64,000 nucleotides of DNA, from positions 1,736,001 to 1,800,000 of the forward strand of contig CAXXIH010000001.1 in assembly GCA_963663365.2 (NCBI GenBank), in the 5' to 3' direction. The notes below the pieces were generated by a model. It was not told the origin of the DNA. It saw only the letters and a program-made list of their open reading frames with translations, and ran no database searches. This DNA comes from G963663365 sp963663365. GTDB taxonomy: Bacteria; Hinthialibacterota; Hinthialibacteria; Hinthialibacterales; G963663365. This document shows positions 35,050-43,770 of the stretch, in pieces. Position 1 is the first letter of the stretch, and each line of letters starts with the position of its first letter. Position numbers and translations under genes: made by a program.

Positions 35050-36465
35050 TTAATGCGCTATCTCCAGCGGCAGCGTAAAGGTAAACGTGCTGCCGGAACC
35101 GGGTGCGGATTCGACGGCGATATCCCCGCCATGCGCCCGGGCGATGCTGCGCGCCAGGCTCAGGCCCAGCCCGTTGCCCGGCTGCGTGCGGCTGTTATCG
35201 CTACGGTAGAACCTTTCGAAAATCCGGCCTTTGTCTTCCAGATCGATGCCGATCCCGGTGTCTTGCACGCCGATGCTGACCGCCTCGCCATTCTTCGCTA
35301 AGGAGATAACAATCTCCCCGCCCGAGTCCGTATATTTGAGCGCGTTATCCACCAAGTTGGCGACACTGCGCTGTATTTTTCGTTTGTCGCCGAGTATGGC
35401 CGGATTGGATTCGACGCGGAACGAAAACGCAATGTTCTTTTCTTCGGCAACCGGGAGGAAAAGCTCGTACGCCTCTTTGACAATGTCTTCGACGTTGATT
35501 TCTTCCATCTCCATCGGCGCGGCCCCGGCCTCGATTTCGGCGATATTGAGCATGGTATCGATGATGCTGGTCAGGCGGTCGCAGTTCTCGACGATACCGG
35601 CCACGGCGCTATCGTGCGGGGATGGTTCTGTGTTTTGGGCGGCAATGGTCTCGGTCAGTACGCGAATCCGGGCGATAGGGCTGCGCAGGTCATGGGCGAT
35701 ACTGTTATTGACTTGACTCATTTCATGCAAAAGGGTCTGGATCTTTTCGGCCATACGATTGAAGGTGATGCTCAGTGTTTCGATTTCGTGGCTGAAGCCT
35801 TCCACATTCACCCGCTCATCGAAATGCCCCCCGGCGATGCGTTCGGTGGCCACGGTGACTTTTTCCACGCCGGACATGGCTTTCCGCGCCATCCGCCAGC
35901 CGATAATTGTCCCCAAGGCCAACATGCCAACCAGGATGATTCCGGCCAGATGGCGAAAACCGGATAAAAACTGCTCATCTTGATCCAGCGCAATACCGAT
36001 TTGGAGGAATTTCCCCTCGCCAATGCGTCCCGAGATAATCCTGGCTTTGCGGTCTTTCTCGCGCTGGATGGTTTCCGGGCTGTTTTCCCCGCCATGCCGC
36101 GCGGAGGATATCGACTGAGCCAGCGCCTCCTCCGGCCAAGACGACGTATCCGAAGAGGCGAGAATTCGGCTGTCTTCAGATACCAAACGGTAAAATTTCC
36201 GGTCCGCGCCTTCTTCTTTGGTTTCTTGAATAAAGATATCGCGGAGGGCGTCGTTGTCATAATTGTAGATGGCTAGCTTCTGCGAGAATTCTTGAAGATC
36301 GCCTTGGAGCTCGGCGTCGATTTCATTTCGCAAATGCATATAGATTCCGCCGTACATCAACAGCAGGGTCACTGCCGAGCCAAGGCCAAACAGAACGGCA
36401 AAAGCGAGCGCCAGCCGGAATGCAAAAGAGCGGAAAAGCGATTTATTCTTCAGTATCGAGTACAT
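35050..36465 (-). CDS. Sensor histidine kinase
   Basis: About 471 residues. Two membrane segments (near residues 12-43 and about 175-195) with a periplasmic sensor region between, then HAMP, a dimerisation domain with phospho-accepting His in SIAHDLRSPIARIR, and the ATPase with VANLVDNALKYTDSGG (N-box), DTGIGIDLEDKGRIFERFYR-type G1/F boxes, and GNGLGLSLARSIARAHGG. Start at 36465 overlaps the response-regulator end by 23 bases; the frame could extend 30 codons further. It resembles CusS/heavy-metal-type kinases; the signal is not known. Last gene of the operon starting at 39675. Confidence 0.9.
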   Translation of the reverse strand: MYSILKNKSLFRSFAFRLALAFAVLFGLGSAVTLLLMYGGIYMHLRNEIDAELQGDLQEFSQKLAIYNYDNDALRDIFIQETKEEGADRKFYRLVSEDSRILASSDTSSWPEEALAQSISSARHGGENSPETIQREKDRKARIISGRIGEGKFLQIGIALDQDEQFLSGFRHLAGIILVGMLALGTIIGWRMARKAMSGVEKVTVATERIAGGHFDERVNVEGFSHEIETLSITFNRMAEKIQTLLHEMSQVNNSIAHDLRSPIARIRVLTETIAAQNTEPSPHDSAVAGIVENCDRLTSIIDTMLNIAEIEAGAAPMEMEEINVEDIVKEAYELFLPVAEEKNIAFSFRVESNPAILGDKRKIQRSVANLVDNALKYTDSGGEIVISLAKNGEAVSIGVQDTGIGIDLEDKGRIFERFYRSDNSRTQPGNGLGLSLARSIARAHGGDIAVESAPGSGSTFTFTLPLEIAH

Positions 36466-37120
36466 AGCCAAAGCCTCGTACGGTTCGCAGGATTTTATGG
36501 TCGAATCCTTGATTGAGCTGGCTGCGCAACCTGCTGACGCATACCTCAACCACATTGGTTTCCGGGTCGAAATCGTAATCCCATACGTGTTGCATAATCA
36601 TTGTTTTGGAAACGACACGTCCTGCGTTACGCATTAAGTATTCAAGCAGTTGGAATTCGCGCGGTTTCAGGTCGATGGTCCGGCCATCGCGTGTGACGCT
36701 GTATTTGCTTAAATCCATTTCCAAATCCCCGACCGTGAGTGACATGGCCGGGGCGGCATCGGAACTTCGGCGGATTTGCGCCTGAACCCGGGCCAGCAGT
36801 TCCGCGAAAACGAACGGTTTGACCATGTAATCGTCCCCGCCGATCTGCAAGCCTTGAATCCGGTTTTCCGTTTCACGTTTTGCGCTTAGAAAAATTACTG
36901 GCGTTTTGACACCGTGTTTGCGCGCCGCGCCAACGAGTGAAAGTCCGTCCATTTTGGGGAGCATGATATCGACAATGGCGACGTCATACGGCTCGGTCTG
37001 CAGTAGATGGAGTCCGATTTCTCCATCTTCTGCGCAATCCGTGGCGTAGCCGGCCTCTTTCAGGCCTTTCATGATGAACGGCGCGAGTGTTTTATCGTCT
37101 TCAATCAGTAATAAGCGCAT
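36443..37120 (-). CDS. OmpR-family response regulator
   Basis: 225 residues. Receiver with IEDD, phospho-acceptor Asp51 (DVAIVDIMLPKMDGL), Lys in YMVKPF, and C-terminal winged helix (LKPREFQLLEYLMRNAG, SKTMIMQHVWDY, VSRLRSQLNQG, RTVRGFGYVLD). It partners with the overlapping kinase gene. It follows the YAPGIG protein gene by 14 bases. A CopR/CusR-type regulator by overall form. Confidence 0.93.
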   Translation of the reverse strand: MRLLLIEDDKTLAPFIMKGLKEAGYATDCAEDGEIGLHLLQTEPYDVAIVDIMLPKMDGLSLVGAARKHGVKTPVIFLSAKRETENRIQGLQIGGDDYMVKPFVFAELLARVQAQIRRSSDAAPAMSLTVGDLEMDLSKYSVTRDGRTIDLKPREFQLLEYLMRNAGRVVSKTMIMQHVWDYDFDPETNVVEVCVSRLRSQLNQGFDHKILRTVRGFGYVLDTEE

Positions 37121-37134
37121 AGGCTGCTACTCCC

Positions 37135-37938
37135 TTATTTGTGCATGACATCCCAAAAACTGAAATCGATGCCGGTCTGTTTGGCTGCGGAGAGTGTTGT
37201 GCCGATCAATTCCGTAAGCGCTTCGCCATCGAAGGCTTTTACCACGCCAATCCCCGGCGCATACCATTTGGATTCCTGAAAGCCCGGTTCAAGGGTCGAT
37301 GTCTCCACAAGTTCAATCGTGTCTTTGTATTGACTTCCAAAAACGAATAAATCTATGCCCGTAGCCACGACTTCATTCAGCTCATCCAAAACCGGCGGGA
37401 TATCCTCACGTTTGAATTGATCGCCGATTTCCGGTTGGGCGGGCATGGCGATGGTGGGATCTGCGCGCCATTCGGTTGTCAGCGGATCGGAGGGCAGGGT
37501 GGGGCCGCCCACCAGCCAGCTGCCAAGACGTAAAACCACATCGGCCTCCAAATAGGTTTCGGATAACTCGCCGAAAAAGTAGACCGTTCCGTCATCGGCC
37601 TGAGCGAAGAACTTCCTGGAAAGGCCGGTTAGTTTTCCATCTTCAAAATCCAAGGATTCTACAATCCGGCATGCCACTTCGGCGCCGTTCCAGGTAAAGG
37701 TCCGGGTCTCGTTGATGAAGACGTCGACGATGATTTCGAGCGTGATATCGCCTTCCGTGACTTCATACACACGGATCGCGCCGGGCTGAAACGGGCGGTA
37801 GGGATTGTCGATCTCCAATGGATTGCTGAATACCGGCTGCCCCTCCGGAACTGTACCGTAACCAATGGCAGCACTGAGAGCGATGAGGCATCCGCTGAAA
37901 CAAGCAATCCGTAATATCTTCTTTAAATCTTTCATCAT
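37135..37938 (-). CDS. Secreted YAPGIG-domain protein, single copy
   Basis: About 267 residues. Sec signal peptide with hydrophobic core ACFSGCLIALSAAIGYG. The start is taken at 37938 (SD GAGG, spacing 6); an ATG at 37950 overlapping the pilin stop (ATGA) is the alternative. The mature part matches each half of the product at 40215: NETRTF ... FFAQADDGTVYFFGE ... W ... ETSTLEPG ... KWYAPGIGVVKAF. I recognise no named family. It is encoded between a pseudopilin and a two-component system, all tightly spaced. Confidence 0.75.
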   Translation of the reverse strand: MMKDLKKILRIACFSGCLIALSAAIGYGTVPEGQPVFSNPLEIDNPYRPFQPGAIRVYEVTEGDITLEIIVDVFINETRTFTWNGAEVACRIVESLDFEDGKLTGLSRKFFAQADDGTVYFFGELSETYLEADVVLRLGSWLVGGPTLPSDPLTTEWRADPTIAMPAQPEIGDQFKREDIPPVLDELNEVVATGIDLFVFGSQYKDTIELVETSTLEPGFQESKWYAPGIGVVKAFDGEALTELIGTTLSAAKQTGIDFSFWDVMHK

Positions 37939-37946
37939 CCTGTACC

Positions 37947-38618
37947 TCATTTTCCGATCAACGTGCGGTCACATTCAAATTGTGTTGAAGGTCCGACGCG
38001 CACCAAATCTCCGTTGCTTCGAAGTCCGTTTGACGTATTGAACGAGGGGATCGCGGCAAAATTCATGATCGTATCGGGACCGGCGCTGGCGAGACGCCAT
38101 TCGCCACAGCGGAACGAATTGCCGAGCGTGATATCCTCTCGATAATTCGGATAATAGATTGTAGACCAAGCATCCACGTATTCGTATGTGTCATAGGCCG
38201 GGTGATAAATATCATGGTGCAAATTATCGGATGGGCCAAGCACGAATGGATCGATGGGTATCGAGTTCATATAGGCGATGGGGCTGGTCAGTGGCCGGAG
38301 CCGTTCGCTGAAACCGGGATCGTTCCGGTTGCTGCCATCCGCATTCTTCCATGTGGGATACATGCCCCGATCCAGACGGTAACTTTCGATGGCGGTGTCG
38401 AGGCTTCGCATTTCCGATTCCGCTTCGGCAATTTTGGAGCGGATTTGTGCATTTAAAAAATTGGGAACCGCGATGGCCGCTAAAATGCCGATGATCGCCA
38501 CAACAATTAATAGTTCGATTAAGGTGAAAGCCAAGAAGGATTCACCGGCTGCACGAGTCTTGCAGGCCGAATATCGTTCATATATATCATTGTGCCTGAT
38601 GGCAAACAGAAATTTCAT
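37947..38618 (-). CDS. Prepilin-type pseudopilin
   Basis: 223 residues. A leader of about 30 residues ending FTLIELL, then the VVAIIGIL helix and AVPNFLNAQIRSKIAEAESE. Later marks: ESYRLDRGMYP and the C-terminal SNGLRSNGDLVRVGP motif of the other two pseudopilins. SD GAAGGTGA precedes the ATG. Second gene of the operon, 13 bases after the unknown protein gene. Confidence 0.87.
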   Translation of the reverse strand: MKFLFAIRHNDIYERYSACKTRAAGESFLAFTLIELLIVVAIIGILAAIAVPNFLNAQIRSKIAEAESEMRSLDTAIESYRLDRGMYPTWKNADGSNRNDPGFSERLRPLTSPIAYMNSIPIDPFVLGPSDNLHHDIYHPAYDTYEYVDAWSTIYYPNYREDITLGNSFRCGEWRLASAGPDTIMNFAAIPSFNTSNGLRSNGDLVRVGPSTQFECDRTLIGK

Positions 38619-38631
38619 ACTTCACCTTCGA

Positions 38632-39675
38632 TCAAATCCGGCATAATCCACAAAAGCGCGTGCTGCGCTCCCAAAGCCTACAGGATGCATCAATCGCTGC
38701 CATGCCCAGAGTATACAATCCGAACTTCTTTGTTGACAGTGATTCTTCATCTTTCTTATATTCCCGTTGTAAGTGCTCCGGCTTGTCCGAGCCCATTTTG
38801 TCGATAAATTTCTCCAGATAGATAATGACTTTCCGGATCGCGTTGAATTGCCGCCGCCGCTTTTTCAGAAACTCGCTCATTATCTCCAATTCTGTCTCAA
38901 GTTTGCTTCGATCGTCACCCGTGAGTTCCGGGACCTCACCATCGTTCTTTTTTATTAAACGACAGGCTTTGATGACCGTTTTTAGTGCAGCTGGATCCAG
39001 AACTGTTCTCGCTCTTTCGAGATGAACGGCAATGAAACCGCCGGCGAATTCACGGAATTGCTCCCCTAATTTAAGTTCGCGTTTATAGATCGCGGCTTGG
39101 CATTTCAGTTGATCCAGAAGCGCGTGGAAATACCGGATCATGTGCGGCCGGATGCTGATTTCAAATGGTTTCAAGTTCTCGTGGATCTGCGCCAGTAAAT
39201 CATTTCGAATCTGATGCACAGCGTAACTGCGGTCAATCAGAAGCCGTCTGTATCTTTTAAGAAAGTCCAGGTTTTCTTTTTTGTCTTTTGGCCCGAATTT
39301 ACAGAACCTCGATGCAAAGAGAAATTCAACCAACATCTTGCTGTTCGAAATTGATTGCAGAGCCGCCTGATGGCGTTCATTGGTCGAAAGTTGGAGTTGT
39401 TTCGCGATGAGTTTGCTATCATCCTCGTCTTTTCTCAATTTCAGCTGTCCGGCTGTTTCTCTGGCTACATTCTCAATCGTATCGCAAACCGCCCGTCCAT
39501 TGACTGTCCGCGTCACAACCTGCGACCGGGAGACTCCGGGATTATGAGTGAGAAAATCGCCAATGAGGGCATCGCGCAACGCTTTCCCCACGTTTGCGTA
39601 TTCGTGCCTGAAGGCGGTTGTATTCATTTCAAAGTTGTTGGTTTGCGGAGTGCGGCGGGCTTTGGTTTCGTTCAT
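38632..39675 (-). CDS. Uncharacterised alpha-helical protein, paralogue of the 25.4 kb gene
   Basis: About 347 residues (ATG at 39675; a longer frame to 39921 has no SD). The core aligns with the 25444-26367 product: NPGVSRSQVVTRTVNGRAV-CDTI, LDFLKRYRRLL, FHALLDQLKCQAAIYKREL-KLG. No signal peptide or membrane segment. The C-terminus (GMAAIDASCRLWERSTRFCGLC) is Cys-containing and differs from the Lys-rich tail of the paralogue. First gene of a five-gene operon (this gene, pseudopilin, YAPGIG protein, response regulator, kinase). Confidence 0.78.
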   Translation of the reverse strand: MNETKARRTPQTNNFEMNTTAFRHEYANVGKALRDALIGDFLTHNPGVSRSQVVTRTVNGRAVCDTIENVARETAGQLKLRKDEDDSKLIAKQLQLSTNERHQAALQSISNSKMLVEFLFASRFCKFGPKDKKENLDFLKRYRRLLIDRSYAVHQIRNDLLAQIHENLKPFEISIRPHMIRYFHALLDQLKCQAAIYKRELKLGEQFREFAGGFIAVHLERARTVLDPAALKTVIKACRLIKKNDGEVPELTGDDRSKLETELEIMSEFLKKRRRQFNAIRKVIIYLEKFIDKMGSDKPEHLQREYKKDEESLSTKKFGLYTLGMAAIDASCRLWERSTRFCGLCRI

Positions 39676-40214
39676 GTCTGCTATCCTGCTTAATGGAAAC
39701 ACGGCGGCTCTTATTGGAGTGCTCCGTTTTCCATGGGATCTTTTGTCACGTACTTTCCTTTCCATGACTTTCGAGTACACGGATAACTGTACGCCGCCTG
39801 GTTTTCGGCTCGCTGGCAGAATCATTACACGCCGATTACAAAATCCCGGCTTTTTCGATCCCCGAATGCGACTTCTGTGTCCAAAGCCTGTTCTTGAGTG
39901 CTCGAGCTGGTCATTCCGCATTTGTTTGCTTGGTGTCCTTGTTTGTTTGTATGAGAGAGAATAGAAGAGGCAGCATTTCCGCTTCCTTACCGAAACATTA
40001 CAGGAACATTACAAAGCAGCGGCATAGTGCGAACATCCGGCTCGTAATCCTCCTGTTAGGTTTATGTAATCTTTCGGCAAGGTTCCCGCAAAACCCCCTC
40101 CATACAATCTGCTCATATGATTTGAGAACTCCTCGACGAGGTGTCTCTAAACACTGCATCTTGCGTCATTTGATCGTGACGCATAGAGGAACAAACCGAT
40201 ATTTGGAGGTACGT
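39676..40214. other. Divergent intergenic region
   Basis: 539 bases between the operon starting at 39675 (minus strand) and the double-YAPGIG gene (plus strand). Reading frames run through most of it on both strands but have no SD and no coherent protein. It holds a CCTCG-A-CGAGG inverted repeat (see separate entry) and SD GGAGG at 40205-40209 for the plus-strand gene. Confidence 0.5.
40122..40151 (+). promoter_or_regulatory. Possible promoter with an operator palindrome in the spacer
   Basis: TTGAGA (40122-40127), 18-base spacer, TCTAAA (40146-40151). The spacer contains CCTCG-A-CGAGG (40131-40141), with further pairing of the flanking AC/GT. A palindrome inside a long spacer is typical of regulator-controlled promoters. 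It lies about 65 bases before the double-YAPGIG gene. The assignment is inference. Confidence 0.35.
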
Positions 40215-41633
40215 ATGTACAAGACAAACACTGCTGTTGAAGACTTTTTGTCAAAGATGAGGCGAAGCCTGATGATTTTCGGTTGCCTCTTAGCGCTGTG
40301 CCCATTCGTGTGGGCTCAAGAAGGTGAATTTACGAGCGATTTCAGAATTGAAGACTGCGAGTTCACCACCATTGGCCGTAATCCGTTTTTCATATTGGAG
40401 CCTGGCTACACACTAACGCTTACTGGCGAAGACGAAGATGAAGTCATCGTTCTTAAAATAACAGTTCTGAACGAAACGGAATTTGTGAATGGAGTACTGA
40501 CCCGGGTTGTGGAAGAAAGGCAAACTGTAGGCGGCGTAATTGAGGAGATATCCAGAAACTTTTTTGCCATCTGCAAGAAAACGAATAATGTGTTTTATTT
40601 TGGCGAAGATGTAGATAATTTCGACGAGGATGGCAATTTTGTCGACCATGCCAGTGCCTGGAGGGCTGGTGTCGGCGATGCTGTCGCCGGTGTGTTTATG
40701 CCCGGAGAAGTCCTTTTGGGATCGAAATATTTCCAGGAAATTGCCCCGGAAGAAGCCATGGACCGGGCCGAGAATGTCAGTATCACCGAGACTGTTGAGA
40801 CTCCTTTCGGGACATTTCATAACTGTCTGAAAACGCTCGAAACTACACCGCTCGAACCGGATGCAGAAGAATTCAAATCTTATGCTCCCGGTATCGGGAT
40901 AATTCAGGATGGCGATTTGCTTTTAAGCGATGTTTCGACCTTTGAGCCGATTGAACTGCCGCCTCTGGTGCAAGAAAGCGAGTTTACAGAGAATTTCATG
41001 CTTGACTTGTGCGAATTCTCCACCATAGGCAGAAATCCCCATTTTATTCTCCAACCCGGCTATCAGCGCATTCTGCAAGGAGAGGAGGATGACGAAGTCA
41101 TCAACGTGACTATTACCGTTCTCGATGAAACTGAGGTAGTGAACGGCGTGGAAACGAGAGTTGTGGAAGAACGGGAGACCGCGGATGGCGTGCTCACGGA
41201 GATATCCCGGAATTTCTTTGCGATTTGCCAACGCACCAACAGTGTTTTCTACTTTGGCGAAGATGTTGACAATTACGAAGATGACGGTGTCACGGTGGCG
41301 GATCACGATGGCTCTTGGCGGGCCGGTGAGGATGGCGCACGGGCGGGTTTGATTATGTCCGGCACGCCGCTCCTAGGCTCTCGATATTATCAAGAGATCT
41401 TCCCGGAGGAAGCCATGGACCGGGGTGAAGATGTCAGCATATCCGAAGCCATCTCCACGCCCGCCGGTGATTTTGAGAATTGCCTGTTGATTCGAGAGAC
41501 CACGCCGCTGGAGCCGGATGAACTGAGCATCAAAGTGTATGCCCCAGGCATCGGGATGGTGCAAGATGACTCATTGTTTCTTGTTGGCTTTCAGGAACCG
41601 AGTTCCATCGAATGCTGGGAACTAATGCGGTAG
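40215..41633 (+). CDS. Secreted protein with two YAPGIG domains
   Basis: 472 residues. ATG at 40215 with GGAGG. Sec signal peptide (LMIFGCLLALCPFVWAQ). Two direct repeats of about 185 residues each: both have C-E-F-(S/T)-T-IGRNPxF, SRNFFAIC-xR/KTN-VFYFGEDVDN, PEEAMDRxE-DVS and a C-terminal YAPGIG. Each repeat has conserved Cys. The single-copy relative is encoded at 37135, across the promoter region. Function unknown. Confidence 0.78.
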   Translation: MYKTNTAVEDFLSKMRRSLMIFGCLLALCPFVWAQEGEFTSDFRIEDCEFTTIGRNPFFILEPGYTLTLTGEDEDEVIVLKITVLNETEFVNGVLTRVVEERQTVGGVIEEISRNFFAICKKTNNVFYFGEDVDNFDEDGNFVDHASAWRAGVGDAVAGVFMPGEVLLGSKYFQEIAPEEAMDRAENVSITETVETPFGTFHNCLKTLETTPLEPDAEEFKSYAPGIGIIQDGDLLLSDVSTFEPIELPPLVQESEFTENFMLDLCEFSTIGRNPHFILQPGYQRILQGEEDDEVINVTITVLDETEVVNGVETRVVEERETADGVLTEISRNFFAICQRTNSVFYFGEDVDNYEDDGVTVADHDGSWRAGEDGARAGLIMSGTPLLGSRYYQEIFPEEAMDRGEDVSISEAISTPAGDFENCLLIRETTPLEPDELSIKVYAPGIGMVQDDSLFLVGFQEPSSIECWELMR

Positions 41634-41785
41634 GGAGGATCTTTCTTTCAGACAGTCTTAACGTCTGCTCCCTGGTTCGATGCGGCTTTCTCCAAACAAG
41701 GAATGATTCATCAGAGTCGCGTGGTGCTGTCATTCACGGCTGGCATGGATTCCAGGGGGCAGACATTTTTATCTTTAAACTGTTT

Positions 41786-42949
41786 TCAACCTCTCACATG
41801 CCTGGGTATCCACGAGGCCGCGATCACGATCATCACCGCAAACACCGCGGCTCCTACAAACAGATATTCGTGTCCCATCGCTGTCCAGAGCGCACCGGCA
41901 AAGATAGGAATCGTCATCGAAGCGACGTGGTTGATTGAAACACCCGCTATTAAGCAGGCAGAGAGTTCCTTTTTGTCCTGGACGGTTTTAGCCAAATAGG
42001 TTGTTCGCGCAATCCCAACGTAAAAGAGCAATTGATCCAGAAGAAAACAGGCAATGGCCGCCGGCAAGGCCCAACCCAGCCACGGAATATGATCCGAAAA
42101 GCCATAGCCCATACAAACCGCGATCAGCAGTGTTCCATCGAGCATCAAAATGCAGCGTTCGCCAAAGCGGTCCACGGCCCAACCGACCAATGGGCGGGCA
42201 AAGAAAGCCATAAGATGACCGACAATCGTCAATACGGCGAATGTTTCCACACCCCGGTCAAAGATTTTAATTAAAACCCATGGGCCAAAGGTAAGGAATA
42301 TTTGTTTGCGCGCGCCAAATAGAAATTCCAAGACATAGTACAATGTGTATTGTTTTCGGATGACCAGACGGGGGCGGGGCCCCGTGTGTTGTTCTTCAGC
42401 AGGTACAAATGTAAAAGCCACCGCAGCCAGCAAGTTGGCTCCACCGGCAAATGTAAACATCGCCAAATAGGAAGCGTCATATTGGGCTAAAAAGCGTGTC
42501 ATCAGCCCGCCCAACATAATTCCGCCGACCTCGAAACTGCCCGTCATCCCCAAAACGCGCCCACGATTGTGGTCTTTGCAGCAGGCCAGCACCATCGCGC
42601 TTTTAATCGGGTAGTAGAGATGATCGCCGATTGACCACAACATCATAAATAAGATCATCAAGGAATAGGTTTCACCGGCGGCAACCATAAGCACTTGCCC
42701 AACCGCTGCGATCATCGTCGCCAAAATGGCCAACCGTTTGTCTGAAAGAAAGAACAGGATGCTGGCTGTCAACGCTGTTAAAAAGCCCGGAAGTTCACGA
42801 GGCAATTCCAGCCAGCCCCGCTCAGCAGGGGAAAGCTCATGGGTGTCATTGAGGAAATTGTTAAAGGCCGACATCGCCACACCAATAGCCACGCCATAAA
42901 GAACGATGGCTGTTGTGGTGGATATCAGGCGTTTGCGTTCGTATGACAT
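41786..42949 (-). CDS. Major facilitator superfamily transporter
   Basis: About 387 residues with about 12 hydrophobic segments. MFS marks include SDKRLAILATMI in the first cytoplasmic loop and FARPLVGWAVDRFGERCI in the second half. The motif pattern and length fit a permease of unknown substrate. Start could be the ATG at 42949 or a GTG at 42994; neither has a good SD. Confidence 0.85.
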   Translation of the reverse strand: MSYERKRLISTTTAIVLYGVAIGVAMSAFNNFLNDTHELSPAERGWLELPRELPGFLTALTASILFFLSDKRLAILATMIAAVGQVLMVAAGETYSLMILFMMLWSIGDHLYYPIKSAMVLACCKDHNRGRVLGMTGSFEVGGIMLGGLMTRFLAQYDASYLAMFTFAGGANLLAAVAFTFVPAEEQHTGPRPRLVIRKQYTLYYVLEFLFGARKQIFLTFGPWVLIKIFDRGVETFAVLTIVGHLMAFFARPLVGWAVDRFGERCILMLDGTLLIAVCMGYGFSDHIPWLGWALPAAIACFLLDQLLFYVGIARTTYLAKTVQDKKELSACLIAGVSINHVASMTIPIFAGALWTAMGHEYLFVGAAVFAVMIVIAASWIPRHVRG

Positions 42950-43120
42950 AAGACCAATACGTTGACTTGGCAATCGGTTTTTGTGTGGAGGCACTGGCAG
43001 GTTAGTGTGTAAGTGTCAGAAACCACCCGGCAACCGTTACGAGTGAAGATTCAGAATACAATTGTGCATGGGAACTCGGGAGCAGGGGAGGGATGAGCGG
43101 ATAAAAAGACGAATTACCTG

Positions 43121-43549
43121 TTAGGAAAAGTCCTCAAGCGCGGTGCCAAGCCGCAACCGTAATGAATGGATATCCTGTTCGATTCCATCAATCCGTTCAT
43201 CAATCTTGGCCATGGCTTTTATGACTTCTTGAGTTCTTGGTTCGTTTAGACCCTCAGGCGGAAGAGCCTGCATGAGCGGGTCAGGGCGGGGAATCTGTTT
43301 AATTTCTTGAGCAACACTCAACGTCTTATTCAACGCGGCCGCGATACTATCATCCAGTTCGGCCTCGAAGCCTTTGACCGGAGCGGTTTGCGATGATACC
43401 GGTTTCGCGGAAGGTTGATATTGGGAGGATTGAGAGGGAGCGGCCTTATCCGTGGACTGCGGTCTGCGAACCGGTCCTTGGGCATTGTTTGTGCGGATTG
43501 ATGCAGCCGTATTTTGACCGCCGATCCTGCGGATCAGTTCGTCGGCCAT
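43121..43549 (-). CDS. Uncharacterised small protein with coiled-coil end
   Basis: 142 residues. SD GGAGGAAG just upstream. N-terminal part is Ala/Gln/Ser/Pro-rich and probably disordered; the C-terminal 40 residues (AMAKIDERIDGIEQDIHSLR region) are a likely coiled coil. No signal peptide. No family recognised. Confidence 0.7.
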   Translation of the reverse strand: MADELIRRIGGQNTAASIRTNNAQGPVRRPQSTDKAAPSQSSQYQPSAKPVSSQTAPVKGFEAELDDSIAAALNKTLSVAQEIKQIPRPDPLMQALPPEGLNEPRTQEVIKAMAKIDERIDGIEQDIHSLRLRLGTALEDFS

Positions 43550-43670
43550 GAATTTCTTCCTCCGAAGACGGTCTACCGTGACCTTTGTTTAGCATATCGC
43601 AGAAACAAGGTGTTGGCAGGAGAGCCAAGCGCAGATTACGATTCAGTTGTGCGCTAAGCCCATCAATGGC

Positions 43671-43698
43671 CCTTCTGTCCCCGTGACAGGACCGAAGG
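43671..43698. other. RNA hairpin in an intergenic gap
   Basis: CCTTCTGTCC (43671-43680) pairs with GGACCGAAGG (43689-43698) with one mismatch, loop CCGTGACA. No T-run, so not a terminator. It lies between the end of the GNAT gene and the start of the 43549 gene; could be a leader structure or chance. Confidence 0.25.
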
Positions 43699-43770
43699 TC
43701 AGTTAAGGGTATCGGCGAACTCCAGTGTAGCTTGAACACTTTGCCAATCAAATGTGCAAAGACCGTAAGT

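Noticed and set aside
39676..39921. 82-residue N-terminal extension of the 38632 gene and opposite-strand frames in the same stretch
   Set aside because: No SD; the ATG at 39675 has one and alignment with the paralogue begins after it.
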